Shown here in pieces: positions 7,026-13,659 of a stretch of 16,473 nt of DNA. The stretch's first letter is position 1; each line of letters opens with the position of its first letter. Source of the stretch: JAWLGW01 sp964569055 (GTDB lineage: Bacteria > Planctomycetota > J058); contig CAZMSZ010000147.1 of assembly GCA_964569055.1 (NCBI GenBank), positions 1 to 16,473 of the forward strand, given 5' to 3'. The notes under the pieces were generated by a model. That model did no database searches. It was not told the DNA's origin and worked only from the letters and a program-made list of their open reading frames with translations. A program made the translations under genes and the position numbers.

Positions 7026-7445
7026 TCAGCTCCCCCGCAGCAGCGTCGCCAGCTCGGCCGGCAGGCGGATCACCCGCTTGGTCTCGAGCGACAGGCAGGG
7101 GTGGACCGTGTGCCCCTCCGCGATCGCGAGGCCGTCGGCCGCGCGCGTGATCCGGTAGTCGAACCGCACGCTGGCCCGGGTGACCTCGCCCACGCGGGTC
7201 GCGATCTCGAGCAGGTCGTCGTAGCGCGCGGGGGCGGTGTAGCGCACCTTCACCTCGGCGACCGGGAACAGGTAGCCGTCCTCCTCGACCTCGCGGTAGG
7301 GCTTGCCGCGGGCGCGCAGCAGCTCGGCGCGCCCGATCTCGAGGAAGCGCAGGTAGGTCCCGTAGTAGACGACGCCCATGGCGTCGGTGTCCCCGTAGAT
7401 CACGCGGTGGCGCACCACCACCTCGTCCGCCTGCGCTTCGCTCAC
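7026..7445 (-). CDS. YbgC/FadM-type acyl-CoA thioesterase (4HBT hotdog fold)
   Basis: A 139-residue single hotdog-domain protein that would hydrolyse acyl-CoA thioesters. The signature GDTDAMGVVYYGTYLRFLEIGRAELLR (residues 18-44) aligns with the YbgC active-site loop; D21 matches the catalytic Asp (D18 in E. coli YbgC). The His that follows in E. coli (VVYH) is Tyr here (VVYY), a variant that I believe is common in the wider family. VRYTAPARYDDLLEIATRV is the conserved second strand-turn region. Length is normal. The GTG start (7445-7443) is preceded by GAGAGG at a fitting distance. The gene lies 34 nt downstream of the SulP stop on the same strand but has its own -10-like element. No tol-pal genes, the classical partners of ybgC, are visible. 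The substrate cannot be told from sequence. Confidence 0.88.
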   Translation of the reverse strand: MSEAQADEVVVRHRVIYGDTDAMGVVYYGTYLRFLEIGRAELLRARGKPYREVEEDGYLFPVAEVKVRYTAPARYDDLLEIATRVGEVTRASVRFDYRITRAADGLAIAEGHTVHPCLSLETKRVIRLPAELATLLRGS

Positions 7446-7468
7446 TCCGGCACCTCTCGCGGGGCCGG

Positions 7469-7474
7469 AGTCTA
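7469..7474 (-). promoter_or_regulatory. -10-like TAGACT for the thioesterase gene
   Basis: Read on the minus strand, TAGACT (7474 to 7469) lies 24 nt before the GTG start, with GAGAGG in between as ribosome binding site. It sits in the 34-nt space after the SulP stop, suggesting separate transcription of the thioesterase gene. Confidence 0.35.
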
Positions 7475-7479
7475 CTCGC

Positions 7480-9096
7480 TCACGCGCCCGCGGGCGCGGG
7501 CTCGGGCTCGGCGCGGGCGGCCAGCGCCGCCTGGAGGGCCGCCTCCGCGTCGGAGAACACGTGCTCCGCGGGGATCACCCCGGGCGCGACCCCGAGCCGG
7601 TCGAGCAGGGCGGCTGCCTCGCCCTCGAGCCCGGCGAGGTAGACCTGCACGCCGCGGGTGCGCAGGTCCGCGATCGCGTCCGCCAGGGCGTAGGCCCCCG
7701 ACTGGTCGAGCAGCCGCAGCTGGCGCAGGCAGAGCACGAGCGCGCGCGCCGCGCTCACGTGCTCGGCCAGGGCGTCTTGCAGGCGGTTGGCGTTGCCGAA
7801 GAACAGCGCGTCCTGCGCCCGCACCACCGCCACGTGGTCCGTGTCCTGCGCGAGCTCGCTCGCCGGGACCGCCGGGTGGCGCGCCGCGAGCTGCCGCGCG
7901 ATCACCAGGCACGAGGCCACCACCCCGATCCCGACCGCCCACATGAGGTCGACCACCACGGTCAGCACGAGCACGCCGAGCATCACGGCCGCGTCGCCCC
8001 GCGGGACCTTCGCGACGTCACGCAGCCCGCGGTAGTCGAGGATCCCGATCCCGACCGTGAGCAGGATCCCGGCCAGGACCGCCAGCGGGATCCGCTGCGC
8101 CAGCGGGGCGAGCCCGAGCAGCACCCCCAGCAGCAGCATGCCGTGCACCGCCCCCGACAGCCGGGTCCGCCCGCCCGACTGCACATTGACCACGGTGCGC
8201 ATGGTGGCCCCGGCGCCCGGCAGGCCGCCGATCAGGCCCGAAGCGATGTTGCCGATCCCCTGTCCGACGAGCTCGCGGTCGCTGTCGTGGCGGATGCCCG
8301 TGATCCGGTCGGCCACCAGCGAGGTCAGGAGCGAGTCGACCGCGCCGAGCACCGCGAGCACCACCGCGGCGCCGAGGACCAGCTTCAGCGCGGCGGCGTC
8401 GATCGTCGGCAGGCTGGGCCGCGGCAGCCCCGAGGGGATCGCCGAGATCGTGTCGACCTTCAGGCCGAGCGCGGCGGCGAGCACGGTCATGACGACCAGC
8501 CCCACCAGGGTGCCGGGCACCTTGCGCGTGATCCGCGGGGTCCCGTAGATCAAGGCCACCGTGCCCAGGGCCAGGAGGAGCGGGGCGGGCTGGATCGCGG
8601 CCAGGTAGCTGGGCAGCCCCTGGATCGCCGCGAGCGGCGTCTTGACCGCCGGCGAGCCGAGCATGACGGGGAACTGCAGGCAAATGATGATCACCCCGAT
8701 CCCGCTCATGAAGCCCGAGACGACGGGGTAGGGGACGAACTGGATCAGCCGTCCCAGGCGCAGCAGGCCCAGCGCGATCTGGAGCGCGCCGGCGAGGGCC
8801 ACCGCCAGGAAGATCAGCTTGGCGTCGCCGCCCGCGGCGGCGATGCTCGCGGCCAGGCCGGCCGCGACCACGGTCATGGGGCCGGTCGGGCCCGAGACCT
8901 GAGACGGTGTGCCGCCGAACAGGGCGGCCAGGATCCCGAGCGCGATCGCGCCGTAGAGGCCGGCCGCGGCGCCGAGCCCGGAGGCGTGGCCGAAGCCGAG
9001 GGCGAGGGGGAGGGCGACGATTCCGGCGGTGATCCCGCCGAGCACGTCGCCGCGCAGGTTGTCGAGCTTGGAAGAGGGTGCGGGGTCGTTGGTCAT
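7480..9096 (-). CDS. SulP-family inorganic anion transporter with STAS domain
   Basis: A 538-residue SulP/SLC26-type transporter for sulfate, bicarbonate or a related anion in the inner membrane. The N terminus enters the membrane at about residue 17 (LRGDVLGGITAGIVALPLALGFG), matching the family's first helix region. SGPTGPM (residues 68-74) is the conserved substrate-site segment of helix 3, and many hydrophobic helices follow to about residue 410. Residues about 418-530 form a cytoplasmic STAS domain with DQSG at 464-467, as in anti-sigma antagonist-like folds. I chose the ATG at 9096-9094 because the frame extending upstream to 9228 adds only Arg/Pro-rich residues, and GAGG lies just before this ATG. 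No carbonic anhydrase or sulfate-assimilation gene is adjacent, so the substrate is undetermined. Confidence 0.92.
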   Translation of the reverse strand: MTNDPAPSSKLDNLRGDVLGGITAGIVALPLALGFGHASGLGAAAGLYGAIALGILAALFGGTPSQVSGPTGPMTVVAAGLAASIAAAGGDAKLIFLAVALAGALQIALGLLRLGRLIQFVPYPVVSGFMSGIGVIIICLQFPVMLGSPAVKTPLAAIQGLPSYLAAIQPAPLLLALGTVALIYGTPRITRKVPGTLVGLVVMTVLAAALGLKVDTISAIPSGLPRPSLPTIDAAALKLVLGAAVVLAVLGAVDSLLTSLVADRITGIRHDSDRELVGQGIGNIASGLIGGLPGAGATMRTVVNVQSGGRTRLSGAVHGMLLLGVLLGLAPLAQRIPLAVLAGILLTVGIGILDYRGLRDVAKVPRGDAAVMLGVLVLTVVVDLMWAVGIGVVASCLVIARQLAARHPAVPASELAQDTDHVAVVRAQDALFFGNANRLQDALAEHVSAARALVLCLRQLRLLDQSGAYALADAIADLRTRGVQVYLAGLEGEAAALLDRLGVAPGVIPAEHVFSDAEAALQAALAARAEPEPAPAGA

Positions 9097-9224
9097 GGGG
9101 CCTCGGGGGGCCCGCGAGCGCGTGAGCGCGCGGGCGACGAGCGTCGGGGGAGAGGGGAGGGACCGCAGGGCGAGGCGCGGCCTGGAGCCGACGGTTCGAG
9201 CGCGCCGCCCGGCGGGGGGCGCGA

Positions 9225-9251
9225 GCACGTCTGGGCGTGGGGAGGACGTGC
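9225..9251. promoter_or_regulatory. Perfect 7-bp inverted repeat (possible operator)
   Basis: GCACGTC, 13 nt, then GACGTGC: a perfect inverted repeat about 129 nt upstream of the SulP start codon. The geometry suits a dimeric regulator. With this GC content a 7-bp inverted repeat can arise by chance, so confidence is modest. Confidence 0.25.
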
Positions 9252-9259
9252 CGACGAAC

Positions 9260-9284
9260 CGGCGCGCCGCCCGAGGGCGCGCCG
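9260..9284 (-). terminator. GC-rich hairpin downstream of small membrane gene
   Basis: CGGCGCGCC (9260-9268) and GGCGCGCCG (9276-9284) form a perfect 9-bp stem with a 7-nt loop. It lies about 50 nt beyond the stop of the minus-strand gene ending at 9336. It lacks a U tract, as often in very GC-rich genomes, so terminator function is inferred from position. Confidence 0.4.
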
Positions 9285-9335
9285 CTCAGGGGAGCGCGCG
9301 CGCAGGGCGGCGTAGGCCGACGCGGGAGCGGTCGC

Positions 9336-9656
9336 CTAGCAGCGCAGCGGGCGTGGCCTGCAGTCGCGCGCCGGCGGCGGCCCGACCACGGCCCCGCGCG
9401 GCGGCGTGGCGCTGCGCAGCCGGGCCACCTCGTGCGACCACTGCCGCGCCTCGCGCCGCTCGTCGCGGCTGGTGCGCTCCCACCCGAGGACTTGAGGCGG
9501 CTGCGCCTCGAGGCGGGTGTGCCCGGTCGGGGCCTCCTCCTCGGCCACGGTCACCGCCGCGCACAGCACCGCGGCGATCGGGGCGCCCACCAGGGCCGCG
9601 CACGCGATCAGCGTGGCCAGGACACCCAGGAGGTAGGACCGACGTGCTCTCGTCAC
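9336..9656 (-). CDS. Small single-pass membrane protein, unknown function
   Basis: A 106-residue frame starting at GTG (9656-9654). After a short basic N terminus (VTRARRSY) comes one long hydrophobic stretch at about residues 8-32 (LLGVLATLIACAALVGAPIAAVLCAAV), then an acidic triplet EEE and a polar Arg/Pro-rich tail with a single Cys pair near the end. This positive-inside, single-helix layout is convincing as protein, although the family is not recognised. The frame can be extended upstream to 9800, but that part is low-complexity Pro/Gly/Arg sequence overlapping the divergent gene's promoter and start, so I prefer the GTG. A weak TACCTT hexamer (minus strand, 9670-9665) sits just before it. 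A hairpin follows downstream. Confidence 0.5.
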   Translation of the reverse strand: MTRARRSYLLGVLATLIACAALVGAPIAAVLCAAVTVAEEEAPTGHTRLEAQPPQVLGWERTSRDERREARQWSHEVARLRSATPPRGAVVGPPPARDCRPRPLRC

Positions 9657-9730
9657 CGCGAGCGAAGGTAACGCTTGGGCGTACCCCGAGCAACCCGCCG
9701 GATGCGCGTGCGGGCGCGCCGGGCCGCGGC

Positions 9731-9752
9731 TACACTCCCCGCTGGACGGAGG
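9731..9752 (+). promoter_or_regulatory. -10-like TACACT plus Shine-Dalgarno
   Basis: TACACT (9731-9736) is followed by GGACGGAGG (9744-9752), which ends 6 nt before the ATG at 9759. This ribosome binding site decides the start of the small zinc-ribbon gene. The space from 9657 to 9758 separates it from the divergent membrane-protein gene. Confidence 0.5.
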
Positions 9753-9758
9753 CCTTGC

Positions 9759-10034
9759 ATGAGCGCCACCCTGATCCCCTGCCCCTCCTGCGGGCGCCAC
9801 ACCCGGGCCGGCGAGGCGCGCTGCCCCTTCTGCGCGGCCGCCCTGGCGGCCGGGCCGCGGCCCCGCGCGCTGCGCGGGCTGGCGCTGAGCGCGGGCGCGT
9901 CGCTCGCCGCGCTCTCGCTCCAGGCCTGCTACGGGGCGCCGCCCATGGAGCTGCGCCCCGAGCAGGAGCGCGAGGCCGTTCGCGCGCAGGAGGACGGCGT
10001 CTCACCCACGACCAGCGAGTCGAACGGGCGGTAG
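9759..10034 (+). CDS. Small zinc-ribbon protein with lipobox-like hydrophobic segment
   Basis: A 91-residue protein starting at the only well-supported ATG (GGAGG 6 nt upstream). Residues 8-25 form a compact zinc ribbon: C8-x2-C11 and C22-x2-C25. A basic stretch then leads to a hydrophobic segment (residues about 39-55, GLALSAGASLAALSLQ) followed by A-C57-YGAPP, which resembles a lipobox with Cys57 as the lipidated residue, although it lies far from the N terminus. The tail is acidic and Ser/Thr-rich. Inferred layout: a zinc-binding head in the cytoplasm with a membrane-anchored or lipidated tail. Its TAG stop lies 9 nt before the next GTG, and the next gene also starts with a zinc ribbon and a membrane helix, suggesting a functional link. 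Function unknown. Confidence 0.7.
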   Translation: MSATLIPCPSCGRHTRAGEARCPFCAAALAAGPRPRALRGLALSAGASLAALSLQACYGAPPMELRPEQEREAVRAQEDGVSPTTSESNGR

Positions 10035-10037
10035 CGA
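10032..10037 (+). promoter_or_regulatory. Stop-overlapping TAGCGA at -12 to -7 of the next GTG
   Basis: The stop codon TAG of the small zinc-ribbon gene opens a TAGCGA hexamer ending 7 nt before the GTG at 10044. The TAG-to-GTG interval (9 nt) is identical to that between the LptF-like and ribonuclease genes. The hexamer lacks the final T of a good -10, so this is weaker. Confidence 0.3.
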
Positions 10038-10043
10038 TCGGCG

Positions 10044-13000
10044 GTGAAGGTCGCCTGCCCCGGCTGCAAGCGCGAGTACCCGGTCCCGGCGCACGTCGAC
10101 CTCGACGCGCCCTTCCGCTGCAAGTGCGGCTACTACGCTCGGCTGCGTCAGCTCGTCGACCCCGCGAGCTGGCAGGCCGAGCAGGGCGGCCGCAGCAACG
10201 CGCTGGTGTATGGGGCCGTGGCCGTGGTGGTCGTGCTGGTGCTGGGGCTCGCGCTGTGGCGGCGGGAGCCCGAGCCGCTCCCCGAGGTCGCGCCCGAGGT
10301 GGAGCTGCCCGAGGGCGACCCCCTGGCCGGCGTGGACGGCAAGGCGGAGCTGTTGATCCGCCGCGGCGCCTACGTCGAGGCGCTGCAGCTCTACACCGAC
10401 CTGTCGGAGGCCGTCCGCCAGGAGCACGCCGAGGCGATCCGCGAGCGCGAGGAGCGCCTGCTGACCTTGATCGGCGACGAGCTGCTCGCCAAGGCGGCCG
10501 CGGCGCGCACGCCCGAGGCGATCCGGACGATCGGGCCGCACCTCGAGCAGTTCTTGCGCCGGTGGCGCCCGGGGCGCGAGCTCGAGGTGCTGGCGCGGGT
10601 CGAGGCGGCGGTCGACGAGCTGCGCGGCCGGCTGCGCGAGCTGGAGGCGCCGCGCGAGGCCGTCGCCGCCACGAAAGATGCGCCGACCCTCCCGCCCGAG
10701 CCGCCCGAGCGGGCGGCGTGGTTCGAGGAGCAGGCGACCCGCGCGCGCCAGCGCGTGCAGGAGCTGCGCGACCGGATCGCCATGCAGCGCCTCGAGCAGG
10801 AGGCGGAGCGCAAGGCGGCCGTGCTGCGGGCGCGCGACGCCTCGCGCCGGCGGCCGCTCGACCTCACGATCGCGGGCGGGGTGACCCTGAGGGGGGTGGC
10901 GCTCGAGTCGTACGACCTCTCCTCGGTGGTGCTCGCCAACGACCAGCAGGAGGTCACCCTGCCCTGGTCGCAGCTCGCGCCGCAGGTCGCCTTCGCCCTG
11001 CGCTCCTTGGCGGCGCGTCCCGACCACGCCGAGGACTTCTTGCGGCTGGGCACCTGGTGCCTCAAGCACCGCCTGTTCGACGAGGCGGAGCGCGCCTTCC
11101 AGCGGGCGGTCGCGCTCGACGGCGGCTACGCCGCGGTGGTGCCGGACCTCGCCCGGGTCCGCGCGGTCGGCGAGATCTTCGCGGGCAACTTCGAGCGCAG
11201 CGGCAACACGATCACGGTGGGCTGGGGCTTCGACGACCCGCGCGAGGCCCGAGACTGGTCCCCCGGGTTCGAGGGGGTCGGCGTCACCCCGCGCCACGGG
11301 CGGCTGGAGGTGAGCGGCAAGGGCTTCTTCCTGGCGGGGGTCGACTCGGTCGGGTTCGCCGGGCGGGCGGAGGTCACGGCGATCGTCGGGCCCACCTCGA
11401 AGGGCGACGTCGTCCCCTGCTTGGCGCTCGGGTTCGGCATGGGCACCGCGCGCGAGCAGATCTACCTCGTCGACGTCTACCCCGAGGCCGAGGAGATCGC
11501 GCTGTTCGTGTGGGGCGGCGGGCAAATGACGCCGGTCGCGCGCAAGACCAAGGCGATCAGCGGCAAGCGGCCCAAGCTCACGCTGCGCGTCCACGACGGC
11601 AGGCTGCAGGTGATCGGCAAGGGGAAGGTGCAGCTCGAGCGCAAGGTCCGCCCCGACTGGAGCGAGACCCGCGCGTTCGTGGGCGGGGTGGCCCCCCAGG
11701 AGGGGATCGCGAGCTTCGAGGCGATCTCGGTCTCCGGGCGCGTGCGGGCCGCCTGGCTGCGCAAGGCGTTCGGCGAGCTCGAGGCCGCCATGTTCAAGCT
11801 GCTGCGCGAGGACGACCTGCCGCTGTTCGCGCGGCGGGGGCGCAAGCCCAAGGTCCCGACGCTCTCCGCCGACGACAAGTACGGGCTCCTGGCGCTGCGC
11901 GCGGAGGACCGCGCCGTCTACGACGACGCGCGCAAGCGGATCCACTGGAACACCCTCGACGACAACGTGGGCGCGAAGGTGGGCTTCGAGCGGGTGCTCG
12001 CGGGCTCGCCCAACTTCGCCGCCGCCCGCTACGGGCTGGCGCTGGCGAAGAGCAGGCTGGGCGAGCGCGGCGCGGCGATCGAGGAGCTGGCGCGGGCGGT
12101 CAACCTGTGCCCGCGCTTCTACGAGGCGCACGCGCTGGCGGGTCTGCTGCTGGTGCACCACGGCAAGCCCGAGCTGGGCCTCGAGCAGGCGGAGCGGGCC
12201 CTCGAGATCCGACCCGACTACGCGCCCGCCCTGATGGCGCGCGGCCTGGCTCGCTTCCACCAGGGGCAGGACGCGGCGGCGCTGGCCGACCTCGAGCTGG
12301 CGCGCGCGATCGACCCCTGGGACGACGAGGTGGTCGAGCTCTCCCGCTGCGTGGCCACGGTGATCCGCGGCCCCCCCTGGCAGCGCCGCTTCCGCGCGGA
12401 GACGCCGCACTACGTGGTCGAGACGAACGTCTCGCAGCAGCGTGCGGAGACCTACGGGCGTCACCTGGAGGCGATCCGCGCGCTGTACGTGAAGGTGTTC
12501 GACGCCCCCGACCGGGAGCGCCCGCCCTCGCGCGTGCTGATCTTCGACACCCAGGAGGGGTTCCACTCCTACTCCGAGCTGAGCATCGACGACCGCATGG
12601 ACTCGGCGCTCGGCTACTACTCCCCCATGCTCCGGCAGCTCCTCCTGTACGAGGACGAGTTCGACGAGACGCAGGCCGAGACCCTCGAGACCCTGTATCA
12701 CGAGGGCTTCCACCAGTTCCTGCACAGCCTGCTGCCGGAGATGGCCCTCCCCAGCTGGTTCGACGAGGGGCTGGCCGAGTACTTCGCGGGGAGCGAGCTG
12801 CAGCCCGACGGGTCGCTCGAGACCGGGCGGATCGTGGCCGGGCGTCAGGCGTTGCTCGAGTACATCGTCCAGAGCGGCCAGCCGCACGTGCCGTTCCCGC
12901 AGCTGATGCGCTTGACGCAGGCCGAGTTCTACGCCAACGCGGGGGTGTGCTACGCGCAGGCCTGGAGCATGATCCACTTCTTCCGCCGCGGGGCGCCGCG

Positions 13001-13145
13001 CCCCGTGGCGGAGGGCTTCTTGCGCTACATCGACCTGCTCAAGCAGGGGCTCCCCAACCACGCCGCGCTCGAGGTGGCGTTCGACGGGATCGACTGGACG
13101 GCCGTCGAGGCCGCCTGGCGGCAGTACGTGGCGTCGGGGAAGTAG
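10044..13145 (+). CDS. Membrane-anchored zinc-ribbon/TPR/gluzincin metalloprotease-like protein
   Basis: A 1033-residue multidomain protein. Residues 1-34 form an MJ0042-like zinc ribbon (C5, C8, C26, C28). A transmembrane helix spans about 53-71, so the ribbon is probably cytoplasmic and the rest outside. Residues about 150-275 are charged and helical, probably partly coiled coil. Residues about 380-565 form a beta-rich domain (WGFDDPREARDWSPGFEG... LTLRVHDGRLQVIGKG) resembling concanavalin-like sandwich domains. TPR-like repeats lie at about 643-769 (PNFAAARYGLALAKSRLGERGAAIEELARAV and two more). The C-terminal domain has H886-E-G-F-H890 and then WFDEGLAEYF (E908 or E912): the HExxH plus downstream Glu of a gluzincin, as in DUF1570/peptidase-MA-like proteins, which I associate especially with planctomycetes. 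All three zinc ligands are present, so it may be an active peptidase; the substrate is unknown. It ends 3 nt before the stop of the convergent gene. Confidence 0.85.
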   Translation: MKVACPGCKREYPVPAHVDLDAPFRCKCGYYARLRQLVDPASWQAEQGGRSNALVYGAVAVVVVLVLGLALWRREPEPLPEVAPEVELPEGDPLAGVDGKAELLIRRGAYVEALQLYTDLSEAVRQEHAEAIREREERLLTLIGDELLAKAAAARTPEAIRTIGPHLEQFLRRWRPGRELEVLARVEAAVDELRGRLRELEAPREAVAATKDAPTLPPEPPERAAWFEEQATRARQRVQELRDRIAMQRLEQEAERKAAVLRARDASRRRPLDLTIAGGVTLRGVALESYDLSSVVLANDQQEVTLPWSQLAPQVAFALRSLAARPDHAEDFLRLGTWCLKHRLFDEAERAFQRAVALDGGYAAVVPDLARVRAVGEIFAGNFERSGNTITVGWGFDDPREARDWSPGFEGVGVTPRHGRLEVSGKGFFLAGVDSVGFAGRAEVTAIVGPTSKGDVVPCLALGFGMGTAREQIYLVDVYPEAEEIALFVWGGGQMTPVARKTKAISGKRPKLTLRVHDGRLQVIGKGKVQLERKVRPDWSETRAFVGGVAPQEGIASFEAISVSGRVRAAWLRKAFGELEAAMFKLLREDDLPLFARRGRKPKVPTLSADDKYGLLALRAEDRAVYDDARKRIHWNTLDDNVGAKVGFERVLAGSPNFAAARYGLALAKSRLGERGAAIEELARAVNLCPRFYEAHALAGLLLVHHGKPELGLEQAERALEIRPDYAPALMARGLARFHQGQDAAALADLELARAIDPWDDEVVELSRCVATVIRGPPWQRRFRAETPHYVVETNVSQQRAETYGRHLEAIRALYVKVFDAPDRERPPSRVLIFDTQEGFHSYSELSIDDRMDSALGYYSPMLRQLLLYEDEFDETQAETLETLYHEGFHQFLHSLLPEMALPSWFDEGLAEYFAGSELQPDGSLETGRIVAGRQALLEYIVQSGQPHVPFPQLMRLTQAEFYANAGVCYAQAWSMIHFFRRGAPRPVAEGFLRYIDLLKQGLPNHAALEVAFDGIDWTAVEAAWRQYVASGK

Positions 13146-13148
13146 CGC

Positions 13149-13541
13149 TCAGCGCCCCCGCCCGCTCGTGACCCGCGCGAGCAGGCAGGTGAAGTGCTCC
13201 GCGACGAACACGCGCGCCGGCTCGCGCGCCGCGAGCCGCCACACCAGGGTCGGCGTGGCGAGGCTGGGGGCCGCGGCGCGGAAGCGCGCCTGGAGCTGGG
13301 CGAGGGCCTCGGCGAGGACCTCGGCGGCGAACGCCTCGCCGCACAGGCCGCACCGGCGAGCCGCCTCGTCGGGCGTGGCGGGCGGGAGCACCTCGCCGGC
13401 GCAGGCCCGGTGGTAGGGGAGCGCGGCCCAGCGCCGCTCGCCCTGGTGGTAGGGGTCCCACACCGCGTCGTCGGCGGCGACCGCGCCGCCGCAGGCCAGG
13501 CAGGGGGTGCTCGCGAGGTCGGGGATCTCGCCGCCGAACAC
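13149..13541 (-). CDS. Small CCHC zinc-finger-like protein, unknown function
   Basis: A 130-residue protein. The start is GTG at 13541-13539, preceded by GAGAGGAGACGAGGC with a well-placed AGGAG; the longer upstream extension in the same frame is low-complexity and overlaps fmt. Putative zinc ligands: C14-x2-C17, H44-x2-C47, then C64-x2-C67 (CGLCGEAF). The C-x2-C ... H-x2-C spacing recalls a half LIM or treble-clef finger. The rest is helical (residues about 70-100, EVLAEALAQLQARF) with a C-terminal HFTC. No DNA-binding or catalytic signature is recognised. It is divergent from fmt and convergent with the metalloprotease gene, whose stop lies only 3 nt away, leaving no room for a terminator. 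Coding is supported by the ribosome binding site and clustered Cys/His; function is unknown. Confidence 0.65.
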   Translation of the reverse strand: MFGGEIPDLASTPCLACGGAVAADDAVWDPYHQGERRWAALPYHRACAGEVLPPATPDEAARRCGLCGEAFAAEVLAEALAQLQARFRAAAPSLATPTLVWRLAAREPARVFVAEHFTCLLARVTSGRGR

Positions 13542-13584
13542 GCCTCGTCTCCTCTCGCGCGGCGCGGGTCGCCTCGCGCTCAGA

Positions 13585-13593
13585 GTGTATGAT
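13585..13593. promoter_or_regulatory. Overlapping opposed -10 hexamers between fmt and zinc-finger gene
   Basis: TATGAT (plus strand, 13588-13593) and TACACT (minus strand, 13590-13585) overlap by three bases in the divergent intergenic region. Either could drive its gene: fmt starts 66 nt to the right, and the zinc-finger gene about 44 nt to the left. The region is otherwise GC-rich, so this A/T cluster stands out. Confidence 0.35.
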
Positions 13594-13659
13594 CCCGCGC
13601 CGCGTCCGAGCACGGCCGGTCCGCGCGGCCTCGGTCCCTCGACGCAGGTGGGTGGTCGC

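Noticed and set aside
5010..7946. Single frame running through the N block
   Set aside because: Continuity across 100 N is an artefact; the sequence after the gap is antisense to the thioesterase and SulP genes.
7561..9315. 584-residue plus-strand open frame
   Set aside because: Antisense shadow of the SulP gene, with an Arg/Gln/His/Asp-rich composition typical of reversed membrane-protein codons.
9657..9800. Upstream extension of the small membrane protein to 9800
   Set aside because: The added residues are low-complexity, and the extension overlaps the ribosome binding site and start of the divergent zinc-ribbon gene.
10002..13061. 1019-residue minus-strand open frame
   Set aside because: Antisense shadow of the metalloprotease gene, without recognisable motifs.
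9029..13171. 1380-residue plus-strand open frame
   Set aside because: It overlaps five better-supported genes in other frames and is Arg/Ala/Gly/Pro low-complexity throughout.
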